Source of the DNA: Arthrobacter caoxuetaonis
Lineage (GTDB): Bacteria; Actinomycetota; Actinomycetes; Actinomycetales; Micrococcaceae
Length of the DNA stretch: 64,000 nucleotides
Assembly (NCBI RefSeq): GCF_023921125.1
Contig: NZ_CP099466.1
Span: 2,728,001-2,792,000, forward strand
Reading direction: 5' to 3'
The position numbers and the translations under genes are program-made. The notes beneath the pieces are model-generated. The model saw only the letters and a program-made list of their open reading frames with translations. It was not told where the DNA came from and did no database searches. Positions 40,146 through 50,800 of the stretch are shown here, one piece after another. Position 1 is the stretch's first letter. Every line of letters begins with the position of its first letter.

Positions 40146-40715
40146 TTAATCTTCGGATTTGAACGGGAAGCCGAGCGCCTTCAGCAGCGCGCGTCCCTCG
40201 TCATCGGTCTTTGCGGTGGTAACCACGGTGATGTCCATGCCGCGTACGCGGTCGATCTTGTCCTGATCGATTTCGTGGAACATCGACTGCTCGGTCAGAC
40301 CGAACGTGTAGTTGCCGTTGCCGTCGAACTGCTTGCCGCTCAGGCCGCGGAAGTCGCGGATACGCGGAAGCGCCAGGGTGACCAGGCGGTCCACGAATTC
40401 CCACATGCGGTCGCCGCGCAGCGTAGCGTGCGCGCCAATCGGCATGCCTTCGCGCAGCTTGAACTGTGCGATCGACTTGCGGGCCTTGGTGATCTGCGGC
40501 TTCTGGCCGGTGATCGCGGTCAGGTCGCGTACGGCGCCGTCAATGAGCTTGGAGTCCTTGGCGGCATCTCCAACACCCATGTTCACGACGACCTTGACGA
40601 GGCGCGGAACCTGGTTGACGTTTGAGTAGTTGAACTCGTCCTGGAGAGTCTGCTTGATTTCCGCTGCGTAGCGGTTCTTCAGACGGGGGACGATCTTGGT
40701 GACAGTCTCAGTCAT
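40146..40715 (-). CDS. rplE: 50S ribosomal protein L5
   Basis: 189 residues, a 5S rRNA and P-tRNA contact protein. [39 protein letters not shown] and [20 protein letters not shown] are its conserved blocks. It shares one base with the rplX stop. Confidence 0.97.
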   Translation of the reverse strand: MTETVTKIVPRLKNRYAAEIKQTLQDEFNYSNVNQVPRLVKVVVNMGVGDAAKDSKLIDGAVRDLTAITGQKPQITKARKSIAQFKLREGMPIGAHATLRGDRMWEFVDRLVTLALPRIRDFRGLSGKQFDGNGNYTFGLTEQSMFHEIDQDKIDRVRGMDITVVTTAKTDDEGRALLKALGFPFKSED

Positions 40716-41074
40716 TAGAGGTCCTTCCCAGATCCCTTGGCGACGCGGATGCGCACGTTGCGGGTCCGGCCGTCCTTCGTGACGGTTTCGGTGCGGTAGC
40801 CAACGCGGGTGGGCTTCTTCGTCTCGGGGTCCACGACGGCCACGTTGGAAACGTGGATCGGGGCTTCAACAACCTCGATGCCGCCGGTCTTGGAACCACG
40901 GGAGGACTGGCCAACCTTGGTGTGCTTGGTGACGCGGTTGATGCCCTCAACGAGGACACGGTTGGTCTCCGGGAAAACCTTCAGAACCTTGCCCTGCTTG
41001 CCGCGGTCTCCGCCGCGCTCAGCCTTGGCACCGGTGATGACCTGAACCAGGTCACCCTTCTTGATCTTTGCCAT
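40715..41074 (-). CDS. rplX: 50S ribosomal protein L24
   Basis: 119 residues with an N-terminal KOW motif ([15 protein letters not shown] and [14 protein letters not shown]). It initiates large-subunit assembly. It lies three bases behind rplN and overlaps rplE. Confidence 0.97.
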   Translation of the reverse strand: MAKIKKGDLVQVITGAKAERGGDRGKQGKVLKVFPETNRVLVEGINRVTKHTKVGQSSRGSKTGGIEVVEAPIHVSNVAVVDPETKKPTRVGYRTETVTKDGRTRNVRIRVAKGSGKDL

Positions 41075-41077
41075 GAT

Positions 41078-41446
41078 CTACAGCACCTCCGGAGCCAGCG
41101 AAATGATCTTCATGAACTTCTTGTCGCGAAGTTCGCGGCCAACAGGGCCGAAGATACGGGTACCGCGGGGGTCGCCGTCGTTCTTCAAGATCACTGCAGC
41201 GTTCTCATCGAACTTGATGTAGGAACCGTCCTGGCGGCGGCGTTCCTTCTTGGTACGGACGATGACGGCCTTGACCACATCGCCCTTCTTGACGTTGCCG
41301 CCGGGAATTGCGTCCTTGACGGTGGCAACAATGGTGTCGCCAATGCCTGCGTAGCGACGGCCGGATCCACCGAGAACGCGGATGGTCAAGATTTCCTTGG
41401 CACCCGTGTTGTCGGCGACCTTCAGTCGCGACTCCTGCTGAATCAC
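41078..41446 (-). CDS. rplN: 50S ribosomal protein L14
   Basis: 122 residues, [19 protein letters not shown] and [19 protein letters not shown]. It is the first gene of the spc segment. A 374-nt non-coding gap with two hairpins separates it from rpsQ, suggesting its own promoter. Confidence 0.97.
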   Translation of the reverse strand: MIQQESRLKVADNTGAKEILTIRVLGGSGRRYAGIGDTIVATVKDAIPGGNVKKGDVVKAVIVRTKKERRRQDGSYIKFDENAAVILKNDGDPRGTRIFGPVGRELRDKKFMKIISLAPEVL

Positions 41447-41820
41447 TTATTACTCCTGTCGTCGCGCCGGTTCTCAGTACTCTGAGCCTTGCGGAACGGA
41501 TATGGGTGGACCCCGTAATACTGGTACTCAGCACCGGTCCCTTACGGACCGCTCTGCAGCGCAAGCCACAGCACCATGCTGAACAAGATTATCGGGCTTT
41601 TGTCTCATTCGGCGGTGAGGAAGAGCGTCCTGAAAGAGGACATGCTTCCGCACCACACAGACAAGATTTCAAGTTTATCGCGAAAGGGCCCCGGAAGCGA
41701 AATCGAATGATAACGCGGCCGGGGCCCTGACGCTTGGACGGCGTCTGCGTGCCGGATCCCAGCAGCTGGTGCTGCTGGGATCCGGCACGCTACCGGCCTG
41801 TTTTGCCTTGCAGCCTGGGG
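41447..41820 (-). other. rpsQ-rplN gap with two hairpins and a possible promoter
   Basis: No coding signal is seen. Reading on the minus strand after rpsQ, a perfect 17-bp hairpin comes first (41749-41788, 6-nt loop), then arms AGGGCCCCGG / CCGGGGCCCT around a 24-nt loop (41685-41728) followed by TTTCGCG. Further on lies GATAAT (41588-41593), a possible -10 box about 140 nt upstream of rplN, though no good -35 box accompanies it. The likely meaning is that S10 transcription ends or weakens here and spc transcription restarts. Confidence 0.55.
41749..41788. terminator. perfect 17-bp hairpin after rpsQ
   Basis: Arms gtgccggatcccagcag and ctgctgggatccggcac are exact inverse complements around a ctggtg loop, starting 33 nt past the rpsQ stop. 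No U-run follows, so it may act as an attenuator or mRNA end protector rather than an intrinsic terminator. Confidence 0.6.
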
Positions 41821-42126
41821 CTACTTGGCCTTTTCGATGACCTCGACCAGGCGCCACCGCTTGGTAGCGGAGAGCGGCCGGGTCTCGGTGATCAGCACGA
41901 GGTCGCCAATGCCGGCCTCGTTCTTCTCATCGTGGGCCTTGCGCTTGGACGTGCGGCGAAGAACCTTGCCGTACAGTGCGTGCTTCACGCGGTCTTCGAC
42001 CTCGACAACGATGGTCTTATCCATCTTGTCCGAGACCACGTAGCCGCGAGCGGTCTTCCGGTACCCGCGGGCATCGGCTCCGTTAGCGTCAGTTGTCACT
42101 GCTGCCTCATTCTTGTTTTCACTCAT
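41821..42126 (-). CDS. rpsQ: 30S ribosomal protein S17
   Basis: 101 residues. The core [20 protein letters not shown] and the [20 protein letters not shown] block is preceded by about 20 extra residues ([20 protein letters not shown]) of low complexity. It overlaps rpmC by four bases and ends the S10 segment. Confidence 0.97.
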   Translation of the reverse strand: MSENKNEAAVTTDANGADARGYRKTARGYVVSDKMDKTIVVEVEDRVKHALYGKVLRRTSKRKAHDEKNEAGIGDLVLITETRPLSATKRWRLVEVIEKAK

Positions 42127-42449
42127 TTGGCATCATCCTCGGCAACCTCGGCCGGAGCTTCGGACTCGGCAGCCTTCTTCTTGGACTTCTTCTTCTCCGG
42201 GGCAGCTTCCTCGACGGGAGCTACCGGCTCGGGACGAATTCCCAGCTCGCGCTCACGCAGCACCGTGTAGATGCGGGCGATGTCGCGCTTGACAGCGCGG
42301 AGGCGACCATGGTTTTCCAGCTGCCCGGTGGCGGACTGGAAACGGAGGTTGAACAGCTCCTCCTTAGCCTTGCGAAGTTCTTCAACGAGACGCTCGTTGT
42401 CGAACCCGTCCAGCTGATCAGTTGCAAGTTCCTTTGAACCGATAGCCAT
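42123..42449 (-). CDS. rpmC: 50S ribosomal protein L29 with acidic/Lys tail
   Basis: 108 residues against about 65-80 usually. The core [20 protein letters not shown] through [14 protein letters not shown] is normal. From about residue 73 a tail of Pro, Glu, Lys and Ala ([20 protein letters not shown]) extends it. It lies at the polypeptide exit, where a tail could interact with targeting factors; this is inference. Confidence 0.96.
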   Translation of the reverse strand: MAIGSKELATDQLDGFDNERLVEELRKAKEELFNLRFQSATGQLENHGRLRAVKRDIARIYTVLRERELGIRPEPVAPVEEAAPEKKKSKKKAAESEAPAEVAEDDAK

Positions 42450-42451
42450 TG

Positions 42452-42868
42452 CTATTCACCACCCTCGCGACGCACAATGCGTGCCTTCAACGGCAGCTTA
42501 TGGATCGCCAGGCGCAGGGCCTCGCGAGCTACCTCTTCGGAAACACCGGAGAGTTCGAAGAGAACCCGCCCCGGCTTGACGTTTGCAACCCACCACTCCG
42601 GCGAACCCTTACCGGAACCCATGCGGGTTTCGGCAGGCTTCTTGGTCAGCGGACGGTCAGGATAGATGTTGATCCAGACCTTGCCGCCGCGCTTGATGTG
42701 GCGCGTCATGGCAATACGGGCAGCTTCAATCTGGCGGTTGGTGACGTACGCAGGCGTCAGAGCCTGGATACCCCATTCACCAAAGCTGACTGCAGTGCCA
42801 CCGGTTGCAGCGCCGGAACGACCCGGGTGGTGCTGCTTACGGTATTTGACTCGACGTGGGATAAGCAT
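42452..42868 (-). CDS. rplP: 50S ribosomal protein L16
   Basis: 138 residues. [19 protein letters not shown] opens the protein, and [20 protein letters not shown] and [18 protein letters not shown] are its signatures. It organises the A-site tRNA elbow region. It follows rpsC directly. Confidence 0.97.
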   Translation of the reverse strand: MLIPRRVKYRKQHHPGRSGAATGGTAVSFGEWGIQALTPAYVTNRQIEAARIAMTRHIKRGGKVWINIYPDRPLTKKPAETRMGSGKGSPEWWVANVKPGRVLFELSGVSEEVAREALRLAIHKLPLKARIVRREGGE

Positions 42869-43708
42869 TTAAGCCTGTCCTCCTTCTGCTGCGGGGGCAG
42901 CTGCCTCAGCGGCCGGAGCCTCTGCAGCAGGCGCGGCGGCCTTGTCGGCACGCTCGGGACGACGACGACGGTCGCCGCCACGGTCCCCACGGTCGGCCGG
43001 GCCGCGGCCCGGACGGTCGTTGGAACGTCCGCGGGACGGTGCAGCAGCCTGCTGTGCAGCCAGTTCCTTGGAGGTGACGTCGCCCTTGTAGATCCAGACC
43101 TTCACGCCGATGCGGCCGAAGGTGGTCTTTGCTTCGAAGAAGCCGTAGTCGATGTTCGCGCGGAGGGTGTGCAGGGGCACACGGCCTTCGCGGTAGAACT
43201 CGGAACGGCTCATTTCAGCGCCGCCCAGACGGCCGGAGCACTGGATACGGATACCCTTTGCACCTGCACGCTGTGCGGACTGGATGGCCTTCTTCATCGC
43301 ACGGCGGAAAGCCACGCGGGAAGAAAGCTGCTCTGCAACACCCTGGGCAACAAGCTGGGCTTCCATCTCGGGGTTCTTGACCTCGAGGATGTTCAGCTGA
43401 ACCTGCTTGCCGGTGAGCTTTTCGAGCTCGCCGCGGATGCGGTCTGCTTCGGCGCCGCGGCGGCCGATCACGATGCCCGGACGTGCAGTGTGGATATCCA
43501 CACGGACACGGTCGCGGGTGCGCTCGATCTCAACCTTGGCGATGCCGGCGCGGTCCATGCCCGTGGACATGAGCTGACGGATCTTGATGTCCTCGCGGAC
43601 AAAGTCCTTGTAACGCTGGCCCGGCTTGTTGCTGTCAGCAAACCAGTGCGAAACGTGATCAGTGGTGATGCCGAGTCGGAACCCGTGCGGGTTTACCTTC
43701 TGTCCCAC
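42869..43708 (-). CDS. rpsC: 30S ribosomal protein S3 with Arg- and Ala-rich tail
   Basis: 279 residues against about 233 in E. coli. [14 protein letters not shown], the KH domain ([20 protein letters not shown]) and [14 protein letters not shown] are intact. The C-terminal about 60 residues are Arg/Gly/Asp-rich then Ala/Pro/Glu-rich ([20 protein letters not shown]). It abuts rplV with no gap. Confidence 0.97.
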   Translation of the reverse strand: MGQKVNPHGFRLGITTDHVSHWFADSNKPGQRYKDFVREDIKIRQLMSTGMDRAGIAKVEIERTRDRVRVDIHTARPGIVIGRRGAEADRIRGELEKLTGKQVQLNILEVKNPEMEAQLVAQGVAEQLSSRVAFRRAMKKAIQSAQRAGAKGIRIQCSGRLGGAEMSRSEFYREGRVPLHTLRANIDYGFFEAKTTFGRIGVKVWIYKGDVTSKELAAQQAAAPSRGRSNDRPGRGPADRGDRGGDRRRRPERADKAAAPAAEAPAAEAAAPAAEGGQA

Positions 43709-44074
43709 TTAACGGTCCTCCTCGTTCTTCGGGGTTGCGACAACCACGGTGACGTGGCTGGTGCGCTTGTTGATGCGGTAGGCGCGGCCCTGGGCACGCG
43801 GCTGGAACCGCTTCATGGTGGGTCCTTCGTCAACGAATGCTTCGCTGATGTAGAGGTCACCTTCGTCGAAGGCCACGCCGTCGCGGTCCGCGAGGACACG
43901 TGCGTTGGCCATTGCCGACTGAACTACCTTGAATACCGGCTCCGAAGCTGCCTGGGGGGCAAACTTCAGAATTGCCAGAGCCTCATTCGCTTGCTTGCCA
44001 CGAACAAGGTTGACGACGCGCCGGGCCTTCATAGGCGTTACGCGGATATGACGCGCAATTGCCTTGGCTTCCAT
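43709..44074 (-). CDS. rplV: 50S ribosomal protein L22
   Basis: 121 residues from [20 protein letters not shown]; the longer open frame upstream is out-of-frame rpsS. The beta-hairpin tip ([20 protein letters not shown]) that lines the exit tunnel is complete. No macrolide-type deletion is visible. Confidence 0.97.
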   Translation of the reverse strand: MEAKAIARHIRVTPMKARRVVNLVRGKQANEALAILKFAPQAASEPVFKVVQSAMANARVLADRDGVAFDEGDLYISEAFVDEGPTMKRFQPRAQGRAYRINKRTSHVTVVVATPKNEEDR

Positions 44075-44112
44075 TGCTTTCCTTCTCTCGTCTTCTGCCG
44101 AAAGAGCAGCGC

Positions 44113-44394
44113 CTAGCGGCGCTTGCCCTTGCGGTCGTCCTTCACATGGCCGCGGAATGTCCGCGTCAGAGCGAATTCGCCGAGCTTGTGCCCGACCATC
44201 GACTCGGTGACAAACACCGGAATGTGCTTGCGTCCGTCGTGCACGGCGATCGTGTGCCCGAGCATGTCGGGGATGATCATCGAACGGCGGGACCACGTCT
44301 TGATGACGTTCTTGGTGCCCTTTTCGTTTTCGGCCGCTACCTTAAGGAACAGGTGCTGGTCGACGAAGGGGCCTTTCTTCAGGCTGCGTGGCAT
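44113..44394 (-). CDS. rpsS: 30S ribosomal protein S19
   Basis: 93 residues. [36 protein letters not shown] and the [19 protein letters not shown] block are the family pattern. It lies 12 nt after rplB. Confidence 0.97.
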   Translation of the reverse strand: MPRSLKKGPFVDQHLFLKVAAENEKGTKNVIKTWSRRSMIIPDMLGHTIAVHDGRKHIPVFVTESMVGHKLGEFALTRTFRGHVKDDRKGKRR

Positions 44395-44406
44395 GTTTCC
44401 AGGCTC

Positions 44407-45246
<840 letters not shown>

Positions 45247-45276
45247 TATTTATTCCTCGTTAAAGTGGTCTCCGCC

Positions 45277-45582
45277 CTAGCTGAGCGGACCGCCGAAGAT
45301 GTCGATTGTGCCTTCCTTCAGGGTGACAATCGCGCGCTTGGTGCTCTTGCGCTGTCCCCATCCGAACTTGGTCCGCTTGCGCTTACCGGCACGGTTGATG
45401 GTGTTGATCGAGTCGACCTTGACGGAGAAAATCTTCTCCACGGCCAGCTTGATCTCGGTCTTGTTCGAGCGGGGGTCGACCAGGAAGGTGTACTTACCTT
45501 CGTCGATCAGGCCGTAGCTCTTTTCCGAGACGACGGGTGCAAGCACGACGTCGCGCGGATCCTTAGCGGTGGTCGCGCTCAC
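45277..45582 (-). CDS. rplW: 50S ribosomal protein L23
   Basis: 101 residues at the tunnel exit, docking site for SRP and trigger factor. [20 protein letters not shown] and [20 protein letters not shown] are typical. It overlaps rplD by four bases. Confidence 0.97.
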   Translation of the reverse strand: MSATTAKDPRDVVLAPVVSEKSYGLIDEGKYTFLVDPRSNKTEIKLAVEKIFSVKVDSINTINRAGKRKRTKFGWGQRKSTKRAIVTLKEGTIDIFGGPLS

Positions 45583-46193
45583 TTGGCGTCCTCCTTGACA
45601 GTGTTCTTGCCAACGAACTCGTCGTAGGCAGCCTTGGTGAAGACCACGTCATCGGCAACAAGCACGTCGTAGGTGTTCAGCTGATCTACATAGATCACGT
45701 GAACAGCGGTGAGGTTACGCACGGAAAGTGCAGCAACATCGTTGGCGCGCTCGATGACAACGAGCATGTTCTTGCGGTCGGAAAGTGAACGCAGCGCTTC
45801 GCGTGCTGCCTTGGTCGACGGCGTTTCGCCGGCTACCAGGGATTCCAGCACGTGGATGCGGCCGTTGCGTGCCCGGTCCGAGAGTGCTCCGCGAAGTGCG
45901 GCAGCAATCATCTTCTTGGGGGTGCGCTGGCTGTAGTCGCGGGGCGTCGGTCCGTGGACAACGCCGCCACCGGTCATGTGAGGAGCACGGATTGAACCCT
46001 GACGGGCGCGGCCGGTGCCCTTCTGCTTGAACGGCTTGCGGCCTGCACCGCTAACCTCTGCGCGGGTCTTCGTCTTGTGCGTGCCCTGGCGGGCAGCGGC
46101 AAGCTGTGCCACTACTACCTGGTGCAGCAGCGGTACGTTCGTCTGAACGTCGAAGATCGCTGCGGGGAATTCAACAGTGGTTTTGTTAGCCAT
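45579..46193 (-). CDS. rplD: 50S ribosomal protein L4
   Basis: 204 residues. The extended loop [20 protein letters not shown] and [20 protein letters not shown] line the exit tunnel. L4 represses the S10 operon in E. coli; whether that happens here is unknown. It lies four bases behind rplC. Confidence 0.97.
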   Translation of the reverse strand: MANKTTVEFPAAIFDVQTNVPLLHQVVVAQLAAARQGTHKTKTRAEVSGAGRKPFKQKGTGRARQGSIRAPHMTGGGVVHGPTPRDYSQRTPKKMIAAALRGALSDRARNGRIHVLESLVAGETPSTKAAREALRSLSDRKNMLVVIERANDVAALSVRNLTAVHVIYVDQLNTYDVLVADDVVFTKAAYDEFVGKNTVKEDAK

Positions 46194-46197
46194 GAGA

Positions 46198-46854
46198 CTA
46201 AGCTCCCTTCACGGCGGTGCGTACGAGGACGACCTGGCCGCGGGCGCCGGGGACGGCACCCTTGATCAGCAGCAGCGACTTCTCAACATCCACGGCGTGG
46301 ACGGTGAGGTTCATCGTGGTGTGACGGACGGCGCCCATGCGGCCGGCCATCCGAAGACCCTTGAAGACGCGGCCGGGGGTGGATGCGCCACCAATCGAGC
46401 CGGGCTTGCGGTGGTTCTTGTGAGCACCGTGGGAAGCGCCAACACCGTGGAAGCCGTGACGCTTCATAACACCGGCGAAGCCCTTGCCCTTGGAGGTGCC
46501 AACGACGTCGACCTTCTGGCCGGCTTCGAACATCTCAACGGAGAGTTCCTGGCCGAGCTCGTAGGTGTCGGCGTCAGCGGTGCGCAGCTCAACAACGTGG
46601 CGGCGAGGCGTAACGCCTGCCTTTTCGAAGTGGCCTGCCAGCGGCTTGGTGACCTTGCGGGGATCGATCTGGCCGTAGCCGATCTGAACGGCGGTGTAGC
46701 CGTCCTTGTCCGCATTGCGCAGCTGGGTGATGACGTTGGAATCAGCCTGGACCACGGTGACGGGGATGAGCTTGTTGTTCTCGTCCCAGACCTGGGTCAT
46801 GCCCAGCTTGGTGCCCAGGAGGCCCTTAACCTGGCGGGTAAGTGAAGAAGACAT
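46198..46854 (-). CDS. rplC: 50S ribosomal protein L3
   Basis: 218 residues. [40 protein letters not shown] and [20 protein letters not shown] are the conserved blocks reaching the peptidyl transferase centre. It follows rpsJ by 16 nt. Confidence 0.97.
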   Translation of the reverse strand: MSSSLTRQVKGLLGTKLGMTQVWDENNKLIPVTVVQADSNVITQLRNADKDGYTAVQIGYGQIDPRKVTKPLAGHFEKAGVTPRRHVVELRTADADTYELGQELSVEMFEAGQKVDVVGTSKGKGFAGVMKRHGFHGVGASHGAHKNHRKPGSIGGASTPGRVFKGLRMAGRMGAVRHTTMNLTVHAVDVEKSLLLIKGAVPGARGQVVLVRTAVKGA

Positions 46855-46870
46855 AAGTATCTGCTCCCCC

Positions 46871-47179
46871 CTACAGCTTGATTTCGATGTTCACGTCTGC
46901 AGGCAGGTCGAGACGCATCAGCGAGTCAACGGCCTTAGGCGTGGGGTCAATGATGTCGATCAGACGCTTGTGCGTGCGCATTTCAAAGTGCTCGCGGCTG
47001 TCCTTGTACTTGTGCGGCGAACGGATAACGCAGTACACGTTCTTTTCCGTGGGCAGCGGCACGGGGCCTACTACCGTTGCGCCTGCACGCGTGACCGTCT
47101 CAACGATCTTCCGTGCTGATACGTCAATGACCTCGTGGTCATACGACTTCAGCCGGATGCGGATTTTTTGTCCCGCCAT
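46871..47179 (-). CDS. rpsJ: 30S ribosomal protein S10
   Basis: 102 residues from [19 protein letters not shown], first gene of the S10 operon and also the NusG-binding Nus[21 protein letters not shown] is the signature. The open frame continues about 80 codons upstream, but only this Met gives an S10-like protein. Confidence 0.97.
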
Positions 47180-47672
47180 GGCGTCGTGCCTCTTTCTTCG
47201 AGTATTGCTCTCTGTACAGTTTTTGCCCCTGGCGGCCATGTTGGCCCCGGTGCTCCTCCAACAAGCTGAATCCGGAAGCTCCGGGTTCCTCAACCTGCCG
47301 AGGCTCCGACCCCCGCGCTCGGGCGTGTCGCAGATTCGAAACTGGCAACACCCGTTCAAGAATGGGGGCGGGTTATATATGGGCTTTTCCCCTGAAGGAT
47401 TCGACCCTGCGCCAGGCATTATCCTGACCGGGACGCAATCTCATCACGCACACAGAGCCGATTTTCGCGGCCTGCTCAGCGCGTGCGGGCACAAAAGCGC
47501 TTGAACAACTTCTCTAGTTTGCCAGATCGAACGGCAGAACGCGAATCAGCGGCTGCCGGCAGGGACTGGCTTCTAGCATATGGACGCATCACCGTCCCGG
47601 AATTACCCGGCGCATGGCGCGTCATTTTCCTTCAGTCTAGCCCAGCGGGGCTGGGCCGCCGAAATCCTGCGG
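47180..47672 (-). other. S10 operon leader and promoter region
   Basis: 493 nt without a protein-like frame. It must contain the S10 operon promoter, because the next gene upstream on this strand is unrelated. An imperfect 16-nt palindrome, CCCATTCTTGAACGGG on the minus strand near 47343, and several short pairings are visible, but I could not choose a promoter with confidence. Confidence 0.45.
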
Positions 47673-47804
47673 CTAGGGCCTGTCCTGCCTGTTGGCACGG
47701 CGGATCCGCTTCGCCCGGTTGATCTCCGAAGAAAAATGGCGGCGCCCCCAGCCCACACCGACGACGATGGCTGCTGCAATGACCAGCAAGATCAGAAGTT
47801 CCAT
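47673..47804 (-). CDS. 43-residue single-helix membrane protein
   Basis: Read by hand. ATG is at 47802-47804 and TAG at 47673-47675. The protein has one strong transmembrane segment (MELLILLVIAAAIVVGVGWG) followed by a basic tail (RRHFSSEINRAKRIRRANRQ). It lies 32 nt behind the 1717-residue membrane protein on the same strand and is probably cotranscribed. No family was recognised. N-out/C-in topology is expected from the basic tail. Confidence 0.6.
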   Translation of the reverse strand: MELLILLVIAAAIVVGVGWGRRHFSSEINRAKRIRRANRQDRP

Positions 47805-47836
47805 TCCCTGAGCCTAGCGGAGCCGGCACCGGGGCG

Positions 47837-50800
47837 TCAGGCCCTGCTGTCTTCCTTTTCCCGGCTTTCCTCAGGGTCTGCACGCACCCTCGTCAGGCGC
47901 CAGACCGCAAGCCCGATCAGCCCCGCAGCGAGCAGCGCCAGCAGCAGGAATGTGTAACCGCGCAGGTACCAGAGCACTGCAAGGGCCACTCCGGCTGCGC
48001 CCCAGATCGTGAACAGCTTCCGGCTGGCCAGCAGGCCGAAGGCGAGCAGCGCGGCGTGGGCAAGAAGTGCCCACAGCTGCTCTCCGGCATCCCCCGAGCT
48101 GACGGTGCCCAGGCCGCTCCCGGAGACGATGACCGCGGCGGCTCCCAGCACCGCGGTGCCCCTGGTCCCCCGGCGGCGGATGAACTCCCAGGCCGCAACC
48201 CCGGCCAGGACAGCTGCCCAGTACTGCAGGGACCAAAAGAGGTCCGCCGGGCCCAGGACAAACCAAATCAGGCGCTGCACGGCGAACGCGGCAGGCAGGA
48301 CTGCAGCCTCCGTGGCCGCTTCGCGAAGGCCGCCGGGCACTTCCCGAACCGCCAGAGCCAGGGCTGCGAGCAGGGTCAGTGAACCCGCTGCGGCAGAACT
48401 GTTGAACTCGGCCATGGCAGGAACCGCGCCCAAAACCAGCAGCCACGAGGAGCCGCTGCCCATGATCCGCAGCCGCAGTACCGTCCTGGGAACCTGCTCC
48501 GCGAGGGACATGATGAGCCGGGCAGCCTGCAGTGCCAAGGCCGCACCCCAGGCCGGCCAGAGTTCCCCGTAGCCCGGCGCAAACGGCGCACGAAGGACAG
48601 TCCGTTCGAATTCTCCGGCACACAGAAGGGCAGAGGCAAAGACGAGCGCAGCCGTCCCTGCGCTGAGCCAGGGCATGTTCCGCGTGTAGGACGCCGTCAG
48701 CAGACCCGCTGCTGCCGCCGCTGCAGCAAGGCCGCCAAGAGCGAGGCTCTCATCCGCTGCTGCGGCCAGCCCCGTGAGGAGGATGAATCCACCGGCGGAA
48801 GCAAGCAGGACGGTCCGGACCGGCAGGGGCAGGGCCGGCCGGGCTTCACCGGCAAGGGCGGCGGCGGCGAATGCTGCCAGCACCAGGCCGGCAGCCATGA
48901 TGGACAAGGGTGCCTCCGGCAGCACTCCCCCGCCGCTGAAAGGCACGAGTTCGGTCAGGGCCAGCGGCAGGGCGCCTAGGGCAGCTGCTGCCGGATACAG
49001 CATTGCTGCCCTGCGGCAGCGGAGGAATCCCGAGACGCTTACGACGAGCAGCAGGAGCAGGAATGCGGAGACCACGTCCCGCTGCATCCGGTCCGCCAGC
49101 AGCGCCGCGTATCCCACGGGTGCCATGGAGAGAAGGGCGAGGCTCGTCCACAGGGCGGCAGCGCTCAAGCCAACACCTGCCAGCCGCGGTTCCAGGACCG
49201 TCCGAAGAATTTGGGCTGTGGCAACGGCGGCCGCACCCGAGGCGAAGAGGCCGTGGATGTTTGCGCCGGCGTCGGCAGCCACCAGAACCGCCAGAACCGC
49301 GGTGAGCAACTGAACTGCCAGAAGATACCGGCCCCTGTTCGGATGTCCCTTTCGGGCAGCCAGATAGGACGAGTAGCCAAGGGCAGCGAGGACCAAAAGC
49401 TCGTAGCCGCGAAGTCCCAGCAGGCCTGCGCCCGTGATGCCGGCTCCTGCGAACCCGGCCACGGCCAGGGCCTCCCAACGGCCCGGCCGCAGCAGCAGTG
49501 AGGACGCTGCATTAATGCCGAGCGCGGTCCAGAGCACGGCAACGCCCCAGACGGCCTCCTGCTCGCCGGCCAGCCGGATCGCGGGGACAGCGAGCAGTGC
49601 GCCCGCTGCAGCCGCTATGACCAGTTCGGCGCAGTACGGCAGCGCCCGGCCGTTCCGGATCCTTACGGCAGCGTCCAGCTGGGTCAGCAGGAACACGGCA
49701 GCGGCGGCAAGGATCATGATGAGCAGTGTCACCGGTTCCGTGCGCCCGGACAGAAGGTAGGTGAACGGAAGGACCGTCTGTACAGCCAGCCCGCTCCACC
49801 GGACAGGTTCCGCAAGGCCCAGGTCCCGTACCCGCGAGTGGAACAGCGTCCTGAGAAGGTGGCCGGCCGCCACCCCGATGGACATCACGGCGAAGAATGC
49901 GCCGCGGGAATCCGCTGCCGCATCGGCTGCAATGAGCGCGGCGAGGAGCGGGGCAAGTGCCTGCGCGGCGGCGAGGTACGCGCCGCGGAAACCGCCGGCC
50001 CGGTCGAGCACCATCACGACGCAGTAGGCGAGCGCGGCGGCGCAGAGGAACTCATATCCCCGCAGCCCCAGGACACCGGCTCCCACTGCCCCCGCTGCGA
50101 GGAATCCGCCCGGGGCCAGGAGGGCGAGCAGCGTGTGCCGGTGCCGTGCCGCCGTTGCGAGGTTGGCAGCAAGGGCGACCCACAGCGCGGCTGCGGCCCA
50201 AGGCCCCGCCGGGGACTCTGCGGCGCGAACTCCGGCACACAGCAGCAGGACCAGCGCAGCGGCTGCCACCGGCGCACGGTTCCATGCCGGATCGGTTTTC
50301 GGGAGCAGGGATGCGGCGACCTGCGTCACCACCGCGCTGGCCCCCGCTATCAGGAGCAGGACACTGCCGGTTTCCGCCTGAGCCTGGGATGCCAGCAGCA
50401 GATAGTAGGCCGGGGCCACGGCGGCCAGGGCGAGCAGGCTCCCCCAGGTGAGCACCTGCGCCATTCCGAAGAAGTCCAGCCGCTTGCCGAGCAGGGTCCT
50501 GGCCAGGTGCTGGAGGGCCAGGGATACCGCAACCGTCACAAAGACGCCGTGCACCGTAAGCCGAAGGTCCGCTGCCACGAGCGCGGCCAGAACGCTGACG
50601 AGCGCCTGCCCTGCGGCCAGGTAGTACCCGCGGAGCGGACGCGGGGCGGCCCACAGTGCCTGGACGGCACTGTAGACCACTGCCGCAGCGGCAAGTACTT
50701 CATATCCGCGCAGGCCAAGCTGGCCGGCACCAAGCAGGGCACCGGCGAGGAAGCCCGCAGGAGCATAGAGTGCGGCCAATGCACGCCCCGTCCGCTCAAG

